Origin: a gamma proteobacterium HTCC2207
GTDB lineage: Bacteria > Pseudomonadota > Gammaproteobacteria > Pseudomonadales > Porticoccaceae
Length of the DNA: 64,000 nucleotides
Direction: 5' to 3'
Assembly: GCA_905182265.1 (NCBI GenBank)
Contig: CAJJAO010000005.1
Coordinates: 18,930-82,929, forward strand
Under the pieces are notes generated by a model. That model worked only from the letters and a program-made list of their open reading frames with translations, did not search any database and had not been told where the DNA came from. The translations under genes were made by a program, and so were the position numbers. Of this stretch, positions 8,592 to 17,577 are shown in pieces; within the stretch, counting starts at the first letter, position 1; each line of letters begins with the position of its first letter.

Positions 8592-9937
8592 ATAAGCACC
8601 CCAGCATCTCGCAATGCGTCATCTAAAGCATGACCAAGCTTATCAGTAATTTCCGCCACATGACTTTCATTGATAATAAAAGGCGGTGCCAACAAGATAT
8701 GGTTGCCTCTACGCCCATCTATGGTGCCGCCACCGGGATAGCAGGCGAGCCCACGAGCCATACCGTGACTCTTAATTAATGAATGCAGGGATAACTCTGC
8801 AGGCAAAGGCTCTTTTGTGCTTCGGTCTGCGACCAGCTCCAAACCTCTAAACAGCCCGCGCCCACGAATATCGCCAATATAAGGATGATCTGCAAAGCGT
8901 TGCTGCAGAGATTCTTCGAGTAAAGCACCCATCTGATTAACATTATCTAACAGGTTGTCATCTTCTATTATTTGCTGCACCGCTAGCGCCGCAGCGCAGG
9001 CAGTTGCATGGCCAATATAGGTATGACCATGTTGAAACAAACCAGAGCCATCGCTGAGCCTATTGAAAATCTGCGCAGAACAAAGAGTCGCACCTATAGG
9101 CTGGTAGCCCGCTGCCAGGCCCTTGGCTACCGTCACTATATCTGGCCGCACGGTCTCCTGATCACAGGTAAATAAGGCCCCAGAACGACCCATGCCACAC
9201 ATCACTTCATCGAGGATCAGTAAAATACCGTGGCGGTCGCAAATCTCACGAATACGCTTAAAGTACCCAGGGGCAGGCACCAGAACACCGCTAGTAGCCC
9301 CGACGATTGGCTCGGCTATAAAGCCAATGACATTATCTGCACCCAGCTCCTGAACCTTGGTTTCAAGCTCATCGGCAACCCGCAAGCCATATTCAACCTC
9401 TGACTCATTATCCCGCTGGTCACGGTACTGGTAGCAGGGGCTAATATGCTCTACATCTATTAATAAAGGCTCAAATTGTTGGCGGCGCCACTGGTTTCCA
9501 CCCACAGCCAACGCACCCAAGGTATTGCCGTGATAGCTCTGCCTGCGCGCAATAAATTTTTGCCTCTTAGGTTCGCCCCCCTCCACAAAATACTGGCGCG
9601 CCAGCTTTAATGCCGCCTCCATAGCCTCTGAACCACCGGAGACAAAGTACACGTGCTCTATTCCCTCCGGAGCACGCTGCACCAAAAAGTCGGCCAACTG
9701 TTCACTGGGCTCTGAGGTAAAAAAGGAGGTATGGGCGTAGGCCAGGGAATCGAGCTGCCGCTTAATCGCGTCAATCACTCTGGCGTTAGAGTGCCCCAAG
9801 CAAGAAACAGCAGCGCCTCCACAGGCATCTAAGTAGCGATTACCCTTTTTATCAAGGATATAAGCACCATCCCCCTGCATTGCTACGGGCAATTGATTCT
9901 GGGTATGGCGATGAAATACACGGCTTTCTAGGGGCAA
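8588..9937 (-). CDS. Class III pyridoxal-phosphate aminotransferase
   Basis: This 449-residue enzyme matches the omega-amino acid:pyruvate / adenosylmethionine-8-amino-7-oxononanoate type fold. Visible markers are the PLP-phosphate loop SGGSEAMEAALKLARQ near residue 99, the ILDEVMCGMGRSG segment containing the PLP-pyridine Asp near residue 241, and the Schiff-base Lys in TVAKGLAAGYQPIGA near residue 271. Its last 4 bp overlap the BKACE gene, so the two act in one operon. The amino donor is not predictable. The LysR gene directly upstream on the same strand is a plausible regulator. Confidence 0.9.
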   Translation of the reverse strand: MPLESRVFHRHTQNQLPVAMQGDGAYILDKKGNRYLDACGGAAVSCLGHSNARVIDAIKRQLDSLAYAHTSFFTSEPSEQLADFLVQRAPEGIEHVYFVSGGSEAMEAALKLARQYFVEGGEPKRQKFIARRQSYHGNTLGALAVGGNQWRRQQFEPLLIDVEHISPCYQYRDQRDNESEVEYGLRVADELETKVQELGADNVIGFIAEPIVGATSGVLVPAPGYFKRIREICDRHGILLILDEVMCGMGRSGALFTCDQETVRPDIVTVAKGLAAGYQPIGATLCSAQIFNRLSDGSGLFQHGHTYIGHATACAAALAVQQIIEDDNLLDNVNQMGALLEESLQQRFADHPYIGDIRGRGLFRGLELVADRSTKEPLPAELSLHSLIKSHGMARGLACYPGGGTIDGRRGNHILLAPPFIINESHVAEITDKLGHALDDALRDAGVLI

Positions 9938-10092
9938 AATAAAAGTCTTAATTAGTTAATTTAGCAGCATGGTAACTAACCCACCAGCCATCCAGCAATG
10001 CATAATTTATCGACAAGCCTGTTAGTAAATCTAACGGGGATGCGCCGCGCTATTTTACGGCTAAACTTTTATCAAACCGCTATTAGATAGCA

Positions 10093-10157
10093 ACTAGAAA
10101 GTTATTATAGAACCCTCTAGAGAGGTATTAGAGAGCCCTTTAAAGAGGTGTTAGAGC
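10093..10157. repeat. Stop-anchored short repeat array 3' of the LysR gene
   Basis: On the minus strand, starting at the final codons of the regulator gene, the sequence runs CTCTAACAC, CTCTTTAAAGGG, CTCTCTAATAC, CTCTCTAGAGGG, TTCTATAATAA. Units are 9-12 bp and most contain TAA or TAG. The gap to the aminotransferase start (9938-10150) holds nothing else that I can support. Confidence 0.55.
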
Positions 10158-11080
10158 GCCACTACATAGCCTCTGTAATCAACCTGCTCATGCCGATAAA
10201 TCGCTGCCTGCTCATGAATCCAAGTACGGAATAACATGACCTTGGGCTCGTCCTTTGCGTGCTCTGAGAAGTAAAAATTGTAGTCTTTTCGGTGCGCAAT
10301 AAAACAGTCAAACGGAATAACTAAACGCCCAGCAGCAAGATCTTTAGCCGCTAAAAGACTCCCTGCCACAATAGGCCCCCGACCCTCTACTGCAACCTGC
10401 AGAGCCAGCCCAGCATCGGCGTAAAACAGCCCTTTACCCTGATCTAGAGTATCAACCTTTAACTCACTCAAGAGGGCTTGCCACGCCTGTCCGTCATCGT
10501 CGTGGATCAAACTATGGTTTACCAGATCGTCAGGCCCTCGTAATGGGTTATCCCCCTGCAACAGCGCAGGCGCGCAGGCTACAAAGGTATCGACGTCAAT
10601 CAGCTTTTCTGTCTCGACACCGGCAACAGCCTCTGCACCCCAGCGAATAGCCACATCCACCTCTGCACCCAAACCTTTTGGGAAGTCCGGGGTTGGCGAC
10701 AACCGCACTGTAATATCTGGGTAGCGCTGCTGAAAATCTGGTAGACGAGGAATCAACCATTGAGAGGCAAAGGTTGTAGTGAGATTTACCGTTAACACGG
10801 CCATACAAGGGTCTTGAACTAGCCGGCTGCTGACTTTTTCTAAGCGATCAAGGCTCTGAGTAACCACTGGAAGCAATTCAGTACCCGCAGCATTGAGAGA
10901 TACTTTCCCGCGGGCCCGGGTAAATAGCGGCTGCCCAAAGTAGTCTTCTAAGCCCTTTATTTGCTGACTCACGGCACCATGGGTAACGCAGAGTTCCTGT
11001 GCCGCACGGGTAAAACTAAGCAACCTAGCGGCAGCCTCAAAGGCTCGCAATGCATTTAAAGGGGGCAGTTTTCTAGACAT
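10151..11080 (-). CDS. LysR-type transcriptional regulator (GcvA-like)
   Basis: The product has a typical LysR N-terminal winged helix (LPPLNALRAFEAAARLLSFT, then AAQELCVTHGAVSQQIKGLE) and a C-terminal periplasmic-binding-protein-like effector domain, about 309 residues in all. I chose ATG 11080 because GcvA-type proteins usually start just before LPPLNALRAFE; ATG 11095 would add five residues. Neither has a clear Shine-Dalgarno. It lies immediately upstream of the aminotransferase-BKACE pair, so it may control that operon. It is divergent from the ECF sigma gene. Confidence 0.9.
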   Translation of the reverse strand: MSRKLPPLNALRAFEAAARLLSFTRAAQELCVTHGAVSQQIKGLEDYFGQPLFTRARGKVSLNAAGTELLPVVTQSLDRLEKVSSRLVQDPCMAVLTVNLTTTFASQWLIPRLPDFQQRYPDITVRLSPTPDFPKGLGAEVDVAIRWGAEAVAGVETEKLIDVDTFVACAPALLQGDNPLRGPDDLVNHSLIHDDDGQAWQALLSELKVDTLDQGKGLFYADAGLALQVAVEGRGPIVAGSLLAAKDLAAGRLVIPFDCFIAHRKDYNFYFSEHAKDEPKVMLFRTWIHEQAAIYRHEQVDYRGYVVAL

Positions 11081-11194
11081 GTTGTGACCGATCATCTTTT
11101 GATTTTGATAATACAGGGTTGGGGTTGTATTTAAAGCCTAATTCCAGAACTAACTAGAGAGCCCCTCTAATACAGGTACCTGACAGAGCTATCT

Positions 11195-11273
11195 AATAGA
11201 GCCCACTAATAGAGTCCCCTAATAGAACCACCCTAATAGAGCTCTTTAATAGAGCTCCCTAATAGAGGCATCT
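11195..11273. repeat. Six tandem 13-14 bp repeats abutting the sigma-factor promoter
   Basis: Units are AATAGAGCCCACT, AATAGAGTCCCCT, AATAGAACCACCCT, AATAGAGCTCTTT, AATAGAGCTCCCT and AATAGAGGCATCT. The array ends 4 bp before the putative -35 element of the ECF sigma gene, so it occupies the position where an activator would bind. It may equally be neutral slippage sequence. Confidence 0.85.
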
Positions 11274-11277
11274 AGAA

Positions 11278-11307
11278 TGATCCAAGCGTCAAACAGCGCC
11301 GTAACTC
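11278..11307 (+). promoter_or_regulatory. Candidate ECF (RpoE/ChrR-type) autoregulatory promoter
   Basis: TGATCC (11278-11283) is followed after exactly 18 bp by TAACTC (11302-11307), and the sigma gene starts at 11336. ECF11-type sigma factors such as Rhodobacter sphaeroides RpoE are known to recognise a TGATCC -35 element and a TAA-starting -10 element, and they drive their own gene. A second copy of the pattern with the same spacing precedes the photolyase operon at 37473-37502. Confidence 0.7.
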
Positions 11308-11335
11308 TGTTAAGGTAGCATTTGGCAGTGTAGGC

Positions 11336-11998
11336 ATGTTGAGAAAAATCATCGATACAGTAGATAAACCAAGTCAGTCGACCGCTAAGGTCGCCGTTTT
11401 AAATACCGCAGAGAAGCGCTCGGACGAGTGGAGCCTTCTGCTTATCGCAGTGGGCGAGACTCGCGACCGTCAGGCGTTTGCTAAGCTCTTTAAACATTTC
11501 GCTCCCCTTTTGAAAAGTTTTTCTGAAGCCAGCCGCCATCAGGGCTGGTACCCAGGTCTAAGTGAAGACCTAGTCCAGGAAGTCATGATCAAGGTATGGC
11601 AGAAAGCGGCCGGCTACAACGCTGAAAAAGCATCGGCAACAACTTGGATCTATACGGTTGCACGGAACTGCCGTATTGATATGTTGCGTCGAAAAAGTAA
11701 CACCCAACATCTTCCTCTAGAAAATGAAGACTATTGGCACGAGCCAGACGAAGAGACACCAGTGACTCTGTTACGTCAAAAGCGTAATGGAGACAAGATT
11801 CAGGAGTCTCTGGCTAAGCTCCCCAAAGAGCAGGACGAAATTCTGCGCAAGGTCTATCTGGAAGGAAAATCCCACGCTGAGGCATCCCAAGAACTTGGGC
11901 TTCCCTTAGGTACTGTTAAATCAAGAGTGCGATTGGCACTCCAAAAGATGCAAATTTTGGTGTCGCCAGAATTTCAAGAAGAGCTACCCCATGAGTAA
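11336..11998 (+). CDS. rpoE: ECF RNA polymerase sigma factor (RpoE/ECF11-like, ChrR partner)
   Basis: The 220-residue protein has sigma region 2 (FKHFAPLLKSFSEAS through LVQEVMIKVWQKA and TWIYTVARNCRIDMLRR, about residues 48-125) and region 4 (LAKLPKEQDEILRKVYLEG, then ELGLPLGTVKSRVRLALQKM, about residues 158-205). No region 3 is present, as expected for an ECF factor. Its stop overlaps the next gene by 8 bp, and that gene encodes a ChrR-type anti-sigma factor. In Rhodobacter the equivalent pair triggers the singlet-oxygen response, including a photolyase. The same role is inferred here from the partner, the promoter element and the nearby photolyases. Confidence 0.9.
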   Translation: MLRKIIDTVDKPSQSTAKVAVLNTAEKRSDEWSLLLIAVGETRDRQAFAKLFKHFAPLLKSFSEASRHQGWYPGLSEDLVQEVMIKVWQKAAGYNAEKASATTWIYTVARNCRIDMLRRKSNTQHLPLENEDYWHEPDEETPVTLLRQKRNGDKIQESLAKLPKEQDEILRKVYLEGKSHAEASQELGLPLGTVKSRVRLALQKMQILVSPEFQEELPHE

Positions 11999-12674
11999 TC
12001 AAATTAACTTTCATCCAGACCGAAGCATGCTGGTGGAATTTTCTGCAGGCACATTAGAGACAGCACTAACTATCTGCGTTTCCGCGCACCTGCATTTTTG
12101 CGACCAATGTCGGTCAGAGCTACTGTCCCTCGATCAGCTTGGTTCTCAGCTAATGAGTGATGCAAAGCCCAGCGACATAGATGAAAGTTTGCTAGACACC
12201 GTGATGGCTAAAATTGACGAGGCAGAATTAGCACAGGTTAATTCTAAAGGTTCAGCAAGAGTTCCGGTCAATGAAAAGCCCAGCAGTTTCCCTTTTTCTG
12301 TCAATAAGCTGATTGAGAGTACCGAACATTCTGCCACCTGGAGTCGCCTGAACTCCTCATTAGATATAGCTCGACTCAAAACTGGGCAAGACAAGTTTGA
12401 AGTGGCCCTGCATAGACTCTGTGCTGGCGGCAAAGCACCAAAACATGATCACCAAGGAATCGAATATACCGTGGTGTTAAAGGGCAGCCTGTCGGATGAG
12501 CGCTCTGTTTACAGTGAAGGGGATTTTCTGGTGCGCCAGCCCGGTGATATCCACCAGCCTATGGGCGGTCAAAACAGTGAATGTATCTGCCTGTCAGCAT
12601 TGTCGGCACCAATAAAGCTCACCAGCCCACTTGGTTTCCTGATGAAGCCTTGGCTACAGATACGGCCCATGTAA
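11991..12674 (+). CDS. chrR: ChrR-type zinc-dependent anti-sigma factor with cupin domain
   Basis: This 227-residue protein has the two-domain layout of ChrR. The N-terminal anti-sigma domain carries the zinc ligands His8, His33, Cys37 and Cys40, which matches ChrR His6/His31/Cys35/Cys38 shifted by two. The C-terminal cupin carries His152, His154, Glu158 and His188, the same spacing as the ChrR cupin ligands His141/His143/Glu147/His177. The first domain should hold the sigma factor inactive; the cupin is needed for release by singlet oxygen in Rhodobacter. It overlaps the sigma gene and is followed by a strong terminator, so the two form a bicistronic unit. Confidence 0.92.
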   Translation: MSNQINFHPDRSMLVEFSAGTLETALTICVSAHLHFCDQCRSELLSLDQLGSQLMSDAKPSDIDESLLDTVMAKIDEAELAQVNSKGSARVPVNEKPSSFPFSVNKLIESTEHSATWSRLNSSLDIARLKTGQDKFEVALHRLCAGGKAPKHDHQGIEYTVVLKGSLSDERSVYSEGDFLVRQPGDIHQPMGGQNSECICLSALSAPIKLTSPLGFLMKPWLQIRPM

Positions 12675-12713
12675 TTTGATCTATTGATTAGAAAGAATAA
12701 AAAAAGATATCTA

Positions 12714-12739
12714 AACCACGCGACAGCGTGGTTTTTTTT
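12714..12739 (+). terminator. Rho-independent terminator after the sigma/anti-sigma operon
   Basis: AACCACGC (12714-12721), a GACA loop, and GCGTGGTT (12726-12733) form a perfect 8-bp stem followed by a run of T. It lies 40 bp after the chrR stop codon. Confidence 0.9.
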
Positions 12740-12776
12740 GCCCGTTGCTCTCAGTTAAGAGCTCTGCAAGCGAGTA

Positions 12777-12911
12777 GGGATAGAAAGCCCTTAGCTGTAA
12801 AAAGCCCTTAGCTATAAAAAGCCGTTAGGGATAGACAGCCATTAGCTATAAAAAGCACTTTGGCATAAAAGCCCTTAGCCATAAAAAGCCCTTAGCTATA
12901 AAAAGCACTTA
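12777..12911. repeat. Eight 16-17 bp tandem repeats starting at the hisF stop codon
   Basis: Read on the minus strand from the hisF stop (12911 down), the units are TAAGTGCTTTTTATAGC, TAAGGGCTTTTTATGGC, TAAGGGCTTTTATGCC, AAAGTGCTTTTTATAGC, TAATGGCTGTCTATCCC, TAACGGCTTTTTATAGC, TAAGGGCTTTTTACAGC and TAAGGGCTTTCTATCCC. Seven of eight begin with TAA, and the first TAA is the real hisF stop. Since 17 is not a multiple of three, the array places stops in all three frames. Confidence 0.9.
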
Positions 12912-13694
12912 GAGCCGGACATTCACACCAGCATCAGCCATAAATCGCTTGGCCTCTGGAACTGAATATTCGCCAAAGTGAAAAATGCTAGCAGCAAGAA
13001 CAGCGTCAGCCTTGCCCTCAACCACACCATCAACAAGGTGCTGTAAGTTGCCCACACCACCTGAGGCAATAACTGGCACATTGACCCCATCGCTAATACG
13101 CGAGGTCAAATTTAGATCAAATCCATTTTTAGTACCATCCCGGTCCATACTGGTCAGCAGTATCTCACCGGCACCAAAAGCCGTCATTTTCTCAGCCCAT
13201 TCAATGGCATTAATGCCCGTAGGCTTGCGACCACCATGGGTAAAGATTTCCCAGCGCGGGCTATCGCCATGTTCGACCTGCTTGGCATCAATAGCCACCA
13301 CAATACATTGCGAACCAAAACGCTGTGCCGCCTCGCGAACAAAGTCGGGGTTATTAATTGCCGCCGAGTTAATAGCCACTTTATCGGCACCGGCATTCAG
13401 TAGATTGCGAATATCCTGCAACTCACGCACACCACCGCCGACAGTCAGAGGAATAAATACTTCCCCCGCCATACGTTCAACCGTGTGTAATGTCGTGTCC
13501 CGCGCTTCATGACTGGCGGTAATATCAAGAAAAGTAATTTCGTCAGCGCCCTGCTCGTTATAGCGACGGGCCACTTCTACCGGGTCACCGGCATCGCGGA
13601 TATCGACAAACTGCACGCCTTTTACCACTCGGCCTTTGTCCACATCCAAACAGGGAATAATTCGTTTAGCCAATCCTTTTGACTTATCTATCAC
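12909..13694 (-). CDS. hisF: Imidazole glycerol phosphate synthase cyclase subunit HisF
   Basis: HisF is the cyclase that takes PRFAR plus ammonia (from HisH) to imidazole glycerol phosphate and AICAR in histidine synthesis. The 261-residue (beta/alpha)8 barrel shows the catalytic Asp in [15 protein letters not shown] near residue 17 and the second Asp in [16 protein letters not shown] near residue 182, plus the phosphate sites LTVGGGVR and VIASGGVG. The start is a GTG overlapping the ribA stop (GTGA), so it is translationally coupled to ribA. No hisH or hisA is adjacent, which is unusual since these normally travel together. Confidence 0.93.
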   Translation of the reverse strand: MIDKSKGLAKRIIPCLDVDKGRVVKGVQFVDIRDAGDPVEVARRYNEQGADEITFLDITASHEARDTTLHTVERMAGEVFIPLTVGGGVRELQDIRNLLNAGADKVAINSAAINNPDFVREAAQRFGSQCIVVAIDAKQVEHGDSPRWEIFTHGGRKPTGINAIEWAEKMTAFGAGEILLTSMDRDGTKNGFDLNLTSRISDGVNVPVIASGGVGNLQHLVDGVVEGKADAVLAASIFHFGEYSVPEAKRFMADAGVNVRL

Positions 13695-14287
13695 TTATCT
13701 TCTTCCTTAAACATATGCCCCAACTTGCCAGCTTTGGTCAGCAAGTACTGAACATTGTGCGGGTTGCTGTCTGCTTGAATCGGCTCCCGATCAACCACAT
13801 TAATCCCTAAGTCTTGTAGGGCCTTAATTTTGCGTGGGTTATTGGTCATTAACCTAACCTGCTTGGCACCCAAATGCTCTAGCATAGGCGCACAGATAGA
13901 ATAGTCACGCATATCAGCACCAAAGCCCAGCCGCTCGTTGGCTTCAACAGTGTCGGCACCCTGGTCTTGAAGATTGTAAGCGCGGATCTTATTTACCAAC
14001 CCAATCCCACGGCCTTCTTGGCGCAAATAGAGAATCGCCCCCCGCCCCAGCTCAGAGATACGCTTCATGGATTCCTGTAGCTGCTCACCGCAGTCACAGC
14101 GCAAGCTACCCAGAGCATCGCCAGTCAGGCACTCAGAATGGATTCTAATCAGCAACGGTTCGGCAGAGGCACAGTCACCCATGGTAATGGCAATATGTTC
14201 CTTGCCTTTAAAAGGGTCTTCAAAGCCATGAATATCAAAGGTGCCCCAACGGGTGGGTAACTTTGAGGATTCGATAAAACGAAGCAC
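13691..14287 (-). CDS. ribA: GTP cyclohydrolase II
   Basis: RibA opens GTP to 2,5-diamino-6-ribosylamino-pyrimidinone phosphate, the first step of riboflavin synthesis. The zinc-binding [18 protein letters not shown] segment (three Cys) and the [11 protein letters not shown] motif are intact. I place the start at GTG 14287 because GGAG lies 8 bp upstream and the family begins just before [12 protein letters not shown]; the frame stays open up to 14371. The product is about 198 residues, the usual RibA size. The gene overlaps hisF by 4 bp. It is the only intact GTP cyclohydrolase II in the window, because the RibBA protein at 26290 lacks the zinc cysteines. Confidence 0.92.
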   Translation of the reverse strand: MLRFIESSKLPTRWGTFDIHGFEDPFKGKEHIAITMGDCASAEPLLIRIHSECLTGDALGSLRCDCGEQLQESMKRISELGRGAILYLRQEGRGIGLVNKIRAYNLQDQGADTVEANERLGFGADMRDYSICAPMLEHLGAKQVRLMTNNPRKIKALQDLGINVVDREPIQADSNPHNVQYLLTKAGKLGHMFKEEDK

Positions 14288-14390
14288 CAGACTGACTCCA
14301 ACAAGTGAATAAAACAGGCTGCTATTGTAGCGGTAACCTGCCCTATGTGCAGGTTTTTCCGCCCAGTTCAATCCACTTTTACTACCGCTG

Positions 14391-14412
14391 TAGTGGGTCT
14401 ACAGTGGGTCTA
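14391..14412. repeat. Two tandem 11-bp repeats at an RND stop codon
   Basis: On the minus strand TAGACCCACTG (14412-14402) is followed directly by TAGACCCACTA (14401-14391). The first TAG is the stop of the RND permease gene at 14410. This is another small stop-anchored duplication. Confidence 0.7.
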
Positions 14413-17400
14413 TAGCGACTCTAAAGTACCTCTTGTTGGTTTTTTTATATCGTAGACTACCCTGTATAAACAGGGGATCAGCACCAATGTAATGGCAGTG
14501 GCAAAAACAATACCGAAACTTAGGGACAGGGCCATGGGAATAACGAACTGTGCCTGGGTGCTGGTTTCAAACAACATAGGCAGCAAGCCTACAAAGGTCG
14601 TCATGGTAGTAAGCAGGATTGCTCTAAAGCGTTGCCTGCCCCCCGACATGAGTGCCTCTTCAATTGAATTTTCATCTTCCCGTGCCCGATTCACAAATTC
14701 CACCAGAATCAAGCTGTCGTTAACCACCACGCCTGCCAGTGCAATCAAGCCAAAGATCGACAGCATGCTTATGGAAACACCAAAGATAAGATGCCCAACC
14801 AGAGCACCAATAAACCCGAAGGGAATAACGGCCATAATCACCAACGGCTGTACATAGGATTTAAGGGGTACCGCCAACAAGCCATATATCAAAAACAGAG
14901 AGGCAACAAAACCCAAAATCATGCGGTTCATTAATGTTTTCTCTTCTTCGCTAGCACCGCCTAAACCAAACTTGACTCCTGAATAGCGGGTTAGCAATTG
15001 CGGGATAAACTCTTTAGTTAAGTCCTCAATTACTGCACCACTCTGCGCTATAGTCGAGTCCACATCGGCAGTGATGGTCACGGTACGTTCACGATCAATT
15101 CTCGATATTGCCGTAAGGCCAAGGCCCAGACGTATATCGGCGACCTCACCAATAGCAACGGCCTGGCCGTTGGCAGCCCGGATATGCATATCCTCTAAAG
15201 TGGCAATCGAACTACGTTCTTCAATGGGGTAACGTACCATCACTTTTAAGGTATCGGCGCCTCTCTGTAACCGCTGCACCTCTTCACCATAAAAGGCTTG
15301 GCGCACTTGGCGGCCAATATCCCCGAGGCTAATATCTAGCTGGCTGGCATTTGGCTTGAGACCAATCAATATTTCTCTACTGCCGGCACCCTGAGAATTA
15401 TAGATATCAAAAACGCCGTTGTACTCACCTAGTTTTTCGGCCAATGCCGCGCCAGCCAGGGTCAACTGCTCTGGATCTGAGCCTGATAGGGTTAGGTTAA
15501 TCTTTGCGCCACCGCCAGCATTGGTTCCGGCGTAATAGCGTTGCTTGCGAACATTGGGTAGATTGCCAACCTTATCCCTCCAGAGCTTTTCAATTTCAAA
15601 GGCACTGATATTGCGATCTTCAGGGTGGGTGAGAGACATCATGAAGTTGGCCTGGACATCCGACTCAGTATAAAAAATAAGGTGCTCTATAAGCCCCTTA
15701 TCATCTGGATGTGTACGTCGGTACTCGGCATCTACCTCATAGGCGGCTCCTTCAATACGAGATAAGGTTTCCTGCAAATTTTCAGCTGAAGCTCCGTCCT
15801 GCATAATAATTTGCGCCTGAACACCGTCCCCCGGAACATTGGGGAAAAATTCAAAACGGGCAATGCCGCTGTTTACCGCACTGATGGAAATAATCAGTAG
15901 GGCAAAAAACCCAGCTAAGGTGGCGTAACGGTAGTGCAAACAGCGTTTTAAAAAAGGCAGATATTGCTGTTCAATGAACCCGGTAAGCGCACTAGCTACC
16001 TGCTGCTGCCAGCGTTCCACAAACCCTTTACGCGACGTCGACGAGTTACCTAGTTTTAGCCCTACCAAATGAGCGGGCAGTATCAGCTTTGATTCAATCA
16101 GAGAGAACATCAGGCACAGAATCACCACTACAGCAATAGTTTCAAAAAAAGGCCCTGCGGCACCACCCACAAATAAAATAGGGGCAAAAGCTGCCATGGT
16201 CGTCAGCACTCCAATAGTTGAGGGAGTAGCCACTTTTTTGGCCCCTGCAATAACAGTCGCAACTGAAGCTTTGTAACCTGCTTTATCCGATACCGCAGCT
16301 GATGTGTTTTTAAATTCCCCTTTGGCTTCACTAAAAATACTCTCGCCAATCACAATGGCGTCATCTACCACGATGCCCAACACCATAATAAAAGCGAAGA
16401 GACTCAGTACGTTTACATCAACCGGATAGGGGTTAATGGGCATTAACCAAAAGGCGCCAAGGAAGCTAACGGGAATACCTAACATTACCCAACCAGCTAC
16501 ATGCAGATTCAGGAACAAGCCCAAAACGATTGCCACAAGCACGGCCCCCAGAGCAAGATTTTCAAGCATCATATTGAGCCTGCCACGCAGGTGATACGAC
16601 GTATCGAAGAATTCATTAATTTGTAGACCCTCTGGGAGAGTCTTACGTTGGTCTGCAATATATTGCTTAACCCGATTACTAATGGTCAGTATGTCTTGGT
16701 CTTCGACGGCGAACACGCCTAGGTTAAAAGCACTCTGGCGGTCAAAGCGCACAAGAGTATTAGATTCGGTAAAACCGTCCTTAATAGTGGCTACATCACT
16801 GAGTAAAAGTTTTGTGCCATCGGGCTGGCTGCGCACCACTAATTTTGCAAAACTCTCTCCTGTGTAGGCCTTGCCTTGAGTGCGAACCAACACATTGCCC
16901 TCCGAGGTTCGTATCATTCCCGCCGGTAAATCAAGGGATGAGTTGCGTAACACCTGAGCCACTTCATTAAGAGTTAAATTATATTCACGCAGCCGGTCTT
17001 CTTTTACCTCGATAGAGATTTCATAGGGGTCGACACCCCATAGGATAATTTTTTTGATTTCTGGCAATAGTAATAGTTCGTCGCGCATCTCTTGGCCCAT
17101 GGTCTTGCGCGTGCGCTCGTCCATATCACCATAGACGGCTATACCCATTATCCAGCGTTGCTCATCCATCGTGGCGCGAGTCACTGTGGGCTTTTCTAAA
17201 TCATCGGGAAAGTTAACAATGCTATCGATTCGATTTTCAACCTGAGCCATAACCTCTTGTATATCTTCATTGGTCTCGATTTCAAGGTTAATCCGGGCAA
17301 CGTCACGACTCGCCGTTGAGTTGATTTTTTTGATACCTTTTAAACCCTGAAGCGCCGCTTCCATGGGCAGAATAACGCCCTTCTCTACCTCAACAGGCGC

Positions 17401-17577
17401 GGCACCTGGGTACATGGCTGAAACAGAAATTTGATCCAACTCACCCACAGGAAACATATTCTTACTGATATTCAGTGCAGAAATTAATCCGGCACTAATG
17501 ACCAGGATCATCAGTAAATTCGCGGCTACTGGGTTTTTAGTAAACCAACCTATAAGGCCATAGTTCTCACTCGGCAT
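14410..17577 (-). CDS. RND family efflux permease (pair 1)
   Basis: The 1055-residue inner-membrane pump has the RND layout: a first membrane helix, a large periplasmic loop, a six-helix bundle, and the same plan repeated. The proton-relay acidic pair in TM4 is visible in MVLGIVVDDAIVIGES, and the loop GAKKVATPSTIGVLTT follows. The start overlaps the adaptor gene by 11 bp. No outer-membrane factor gene is nearby, so a distant TolC-like channel must serve it. The closest relative in the window is the second pump at 19209, with matching motifs from end to end. Drug or lipid/metabolite export is inferred from the family. Confidence 0.93.
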   Translation of the reverse strand: MPSENYGLIGWFTKNPVAANLLMILVISAGLISALNISKNMFPVGELDQISVSAMYPGAAPVEVEKGVILPMEAALQGLKGIKKINSTASRDVARINLEIETNEDIQEVMAQVENRIDSIVNFPDDLEKPTVTRATMDEQRWIMGIAVYGDMDERTRKTMGQEMRDELLLLPEIKKIILWGVDPYEISIEVKEDRLREYNLTLNEVAQVLRNSSLDLPAGMIRTSEGNVLVRTQGKAYTGESFAKLVVRSQPDGTKLLLSDVATIKDGFTESNTLVRFDRQSAFNLGVFAVEDQDILTISNRVKQYIADQRKTLPEGLQINEFFDTSYHLRGRLNMMLENLALGAVLVAIVLGLFLNLHVAGWVMLGIPVSFLGAFWLMPINPYPVDVNVLSLFAFIMVLGIVVDDAIVIGESIFSEAKGEFKNTSAAVSDKAGYKASVATVIAGAKKVATPSTIGVLTTMAAFAPILFVGGAAGPFFETIAVVVILCLMFSLIESKLILPAHLVGLKLGNSSTSRKGFVERWQQQVASALTGFIEQQYLPFLKRCLHYRYATLAGFFALLIISISAVNSGIARFEFFPNVPGDGVQAQIIMQDGASAENLQETLSRIEGAAYEVDAEYRRTHPDDKGLIEHLIFYTESDVQANFMMSLTHPEDRNISAFEIEKLWRDKVGNLPNVRKQRYYAGTNAGGGAKINLTLSGSDPEQLTLAGAALAEKLGEYNGVFDIYNSQGAGSREILIGLKPNASQLDISLGDIGRQVRQAFYGEEVQRLQRGADTLKVMVRYPIEERSSIATLEDMHIRAANGQAVAIGEVADIRLGLGLTAISRIDRERTVTITADVDSTIAQSGAVIEDLTKEFIPQLLTRYSGVKFGLGGASEEEKTLMNRMILGFVASLFLIYGLLAVPLKSYVQPLVIMAVIPFGFIGALVGHLIFGVSISMLSIFGLIALAGVVVNDSLILVEFVNRAREDENSIEEALMSGGRQRFRAILLTTMTTFVGLLPMLFETSTQAQFVIPMALSLSFGIVFATAITLVLIPCLYRVVYDIKKPTRGTLESL

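Noticed and set aside
12777..12911. CRISPR-like array
   Set aside because: Units are directly adjacent with no spacers, 16-17 bp long and imperfect, and there are no cas genes.
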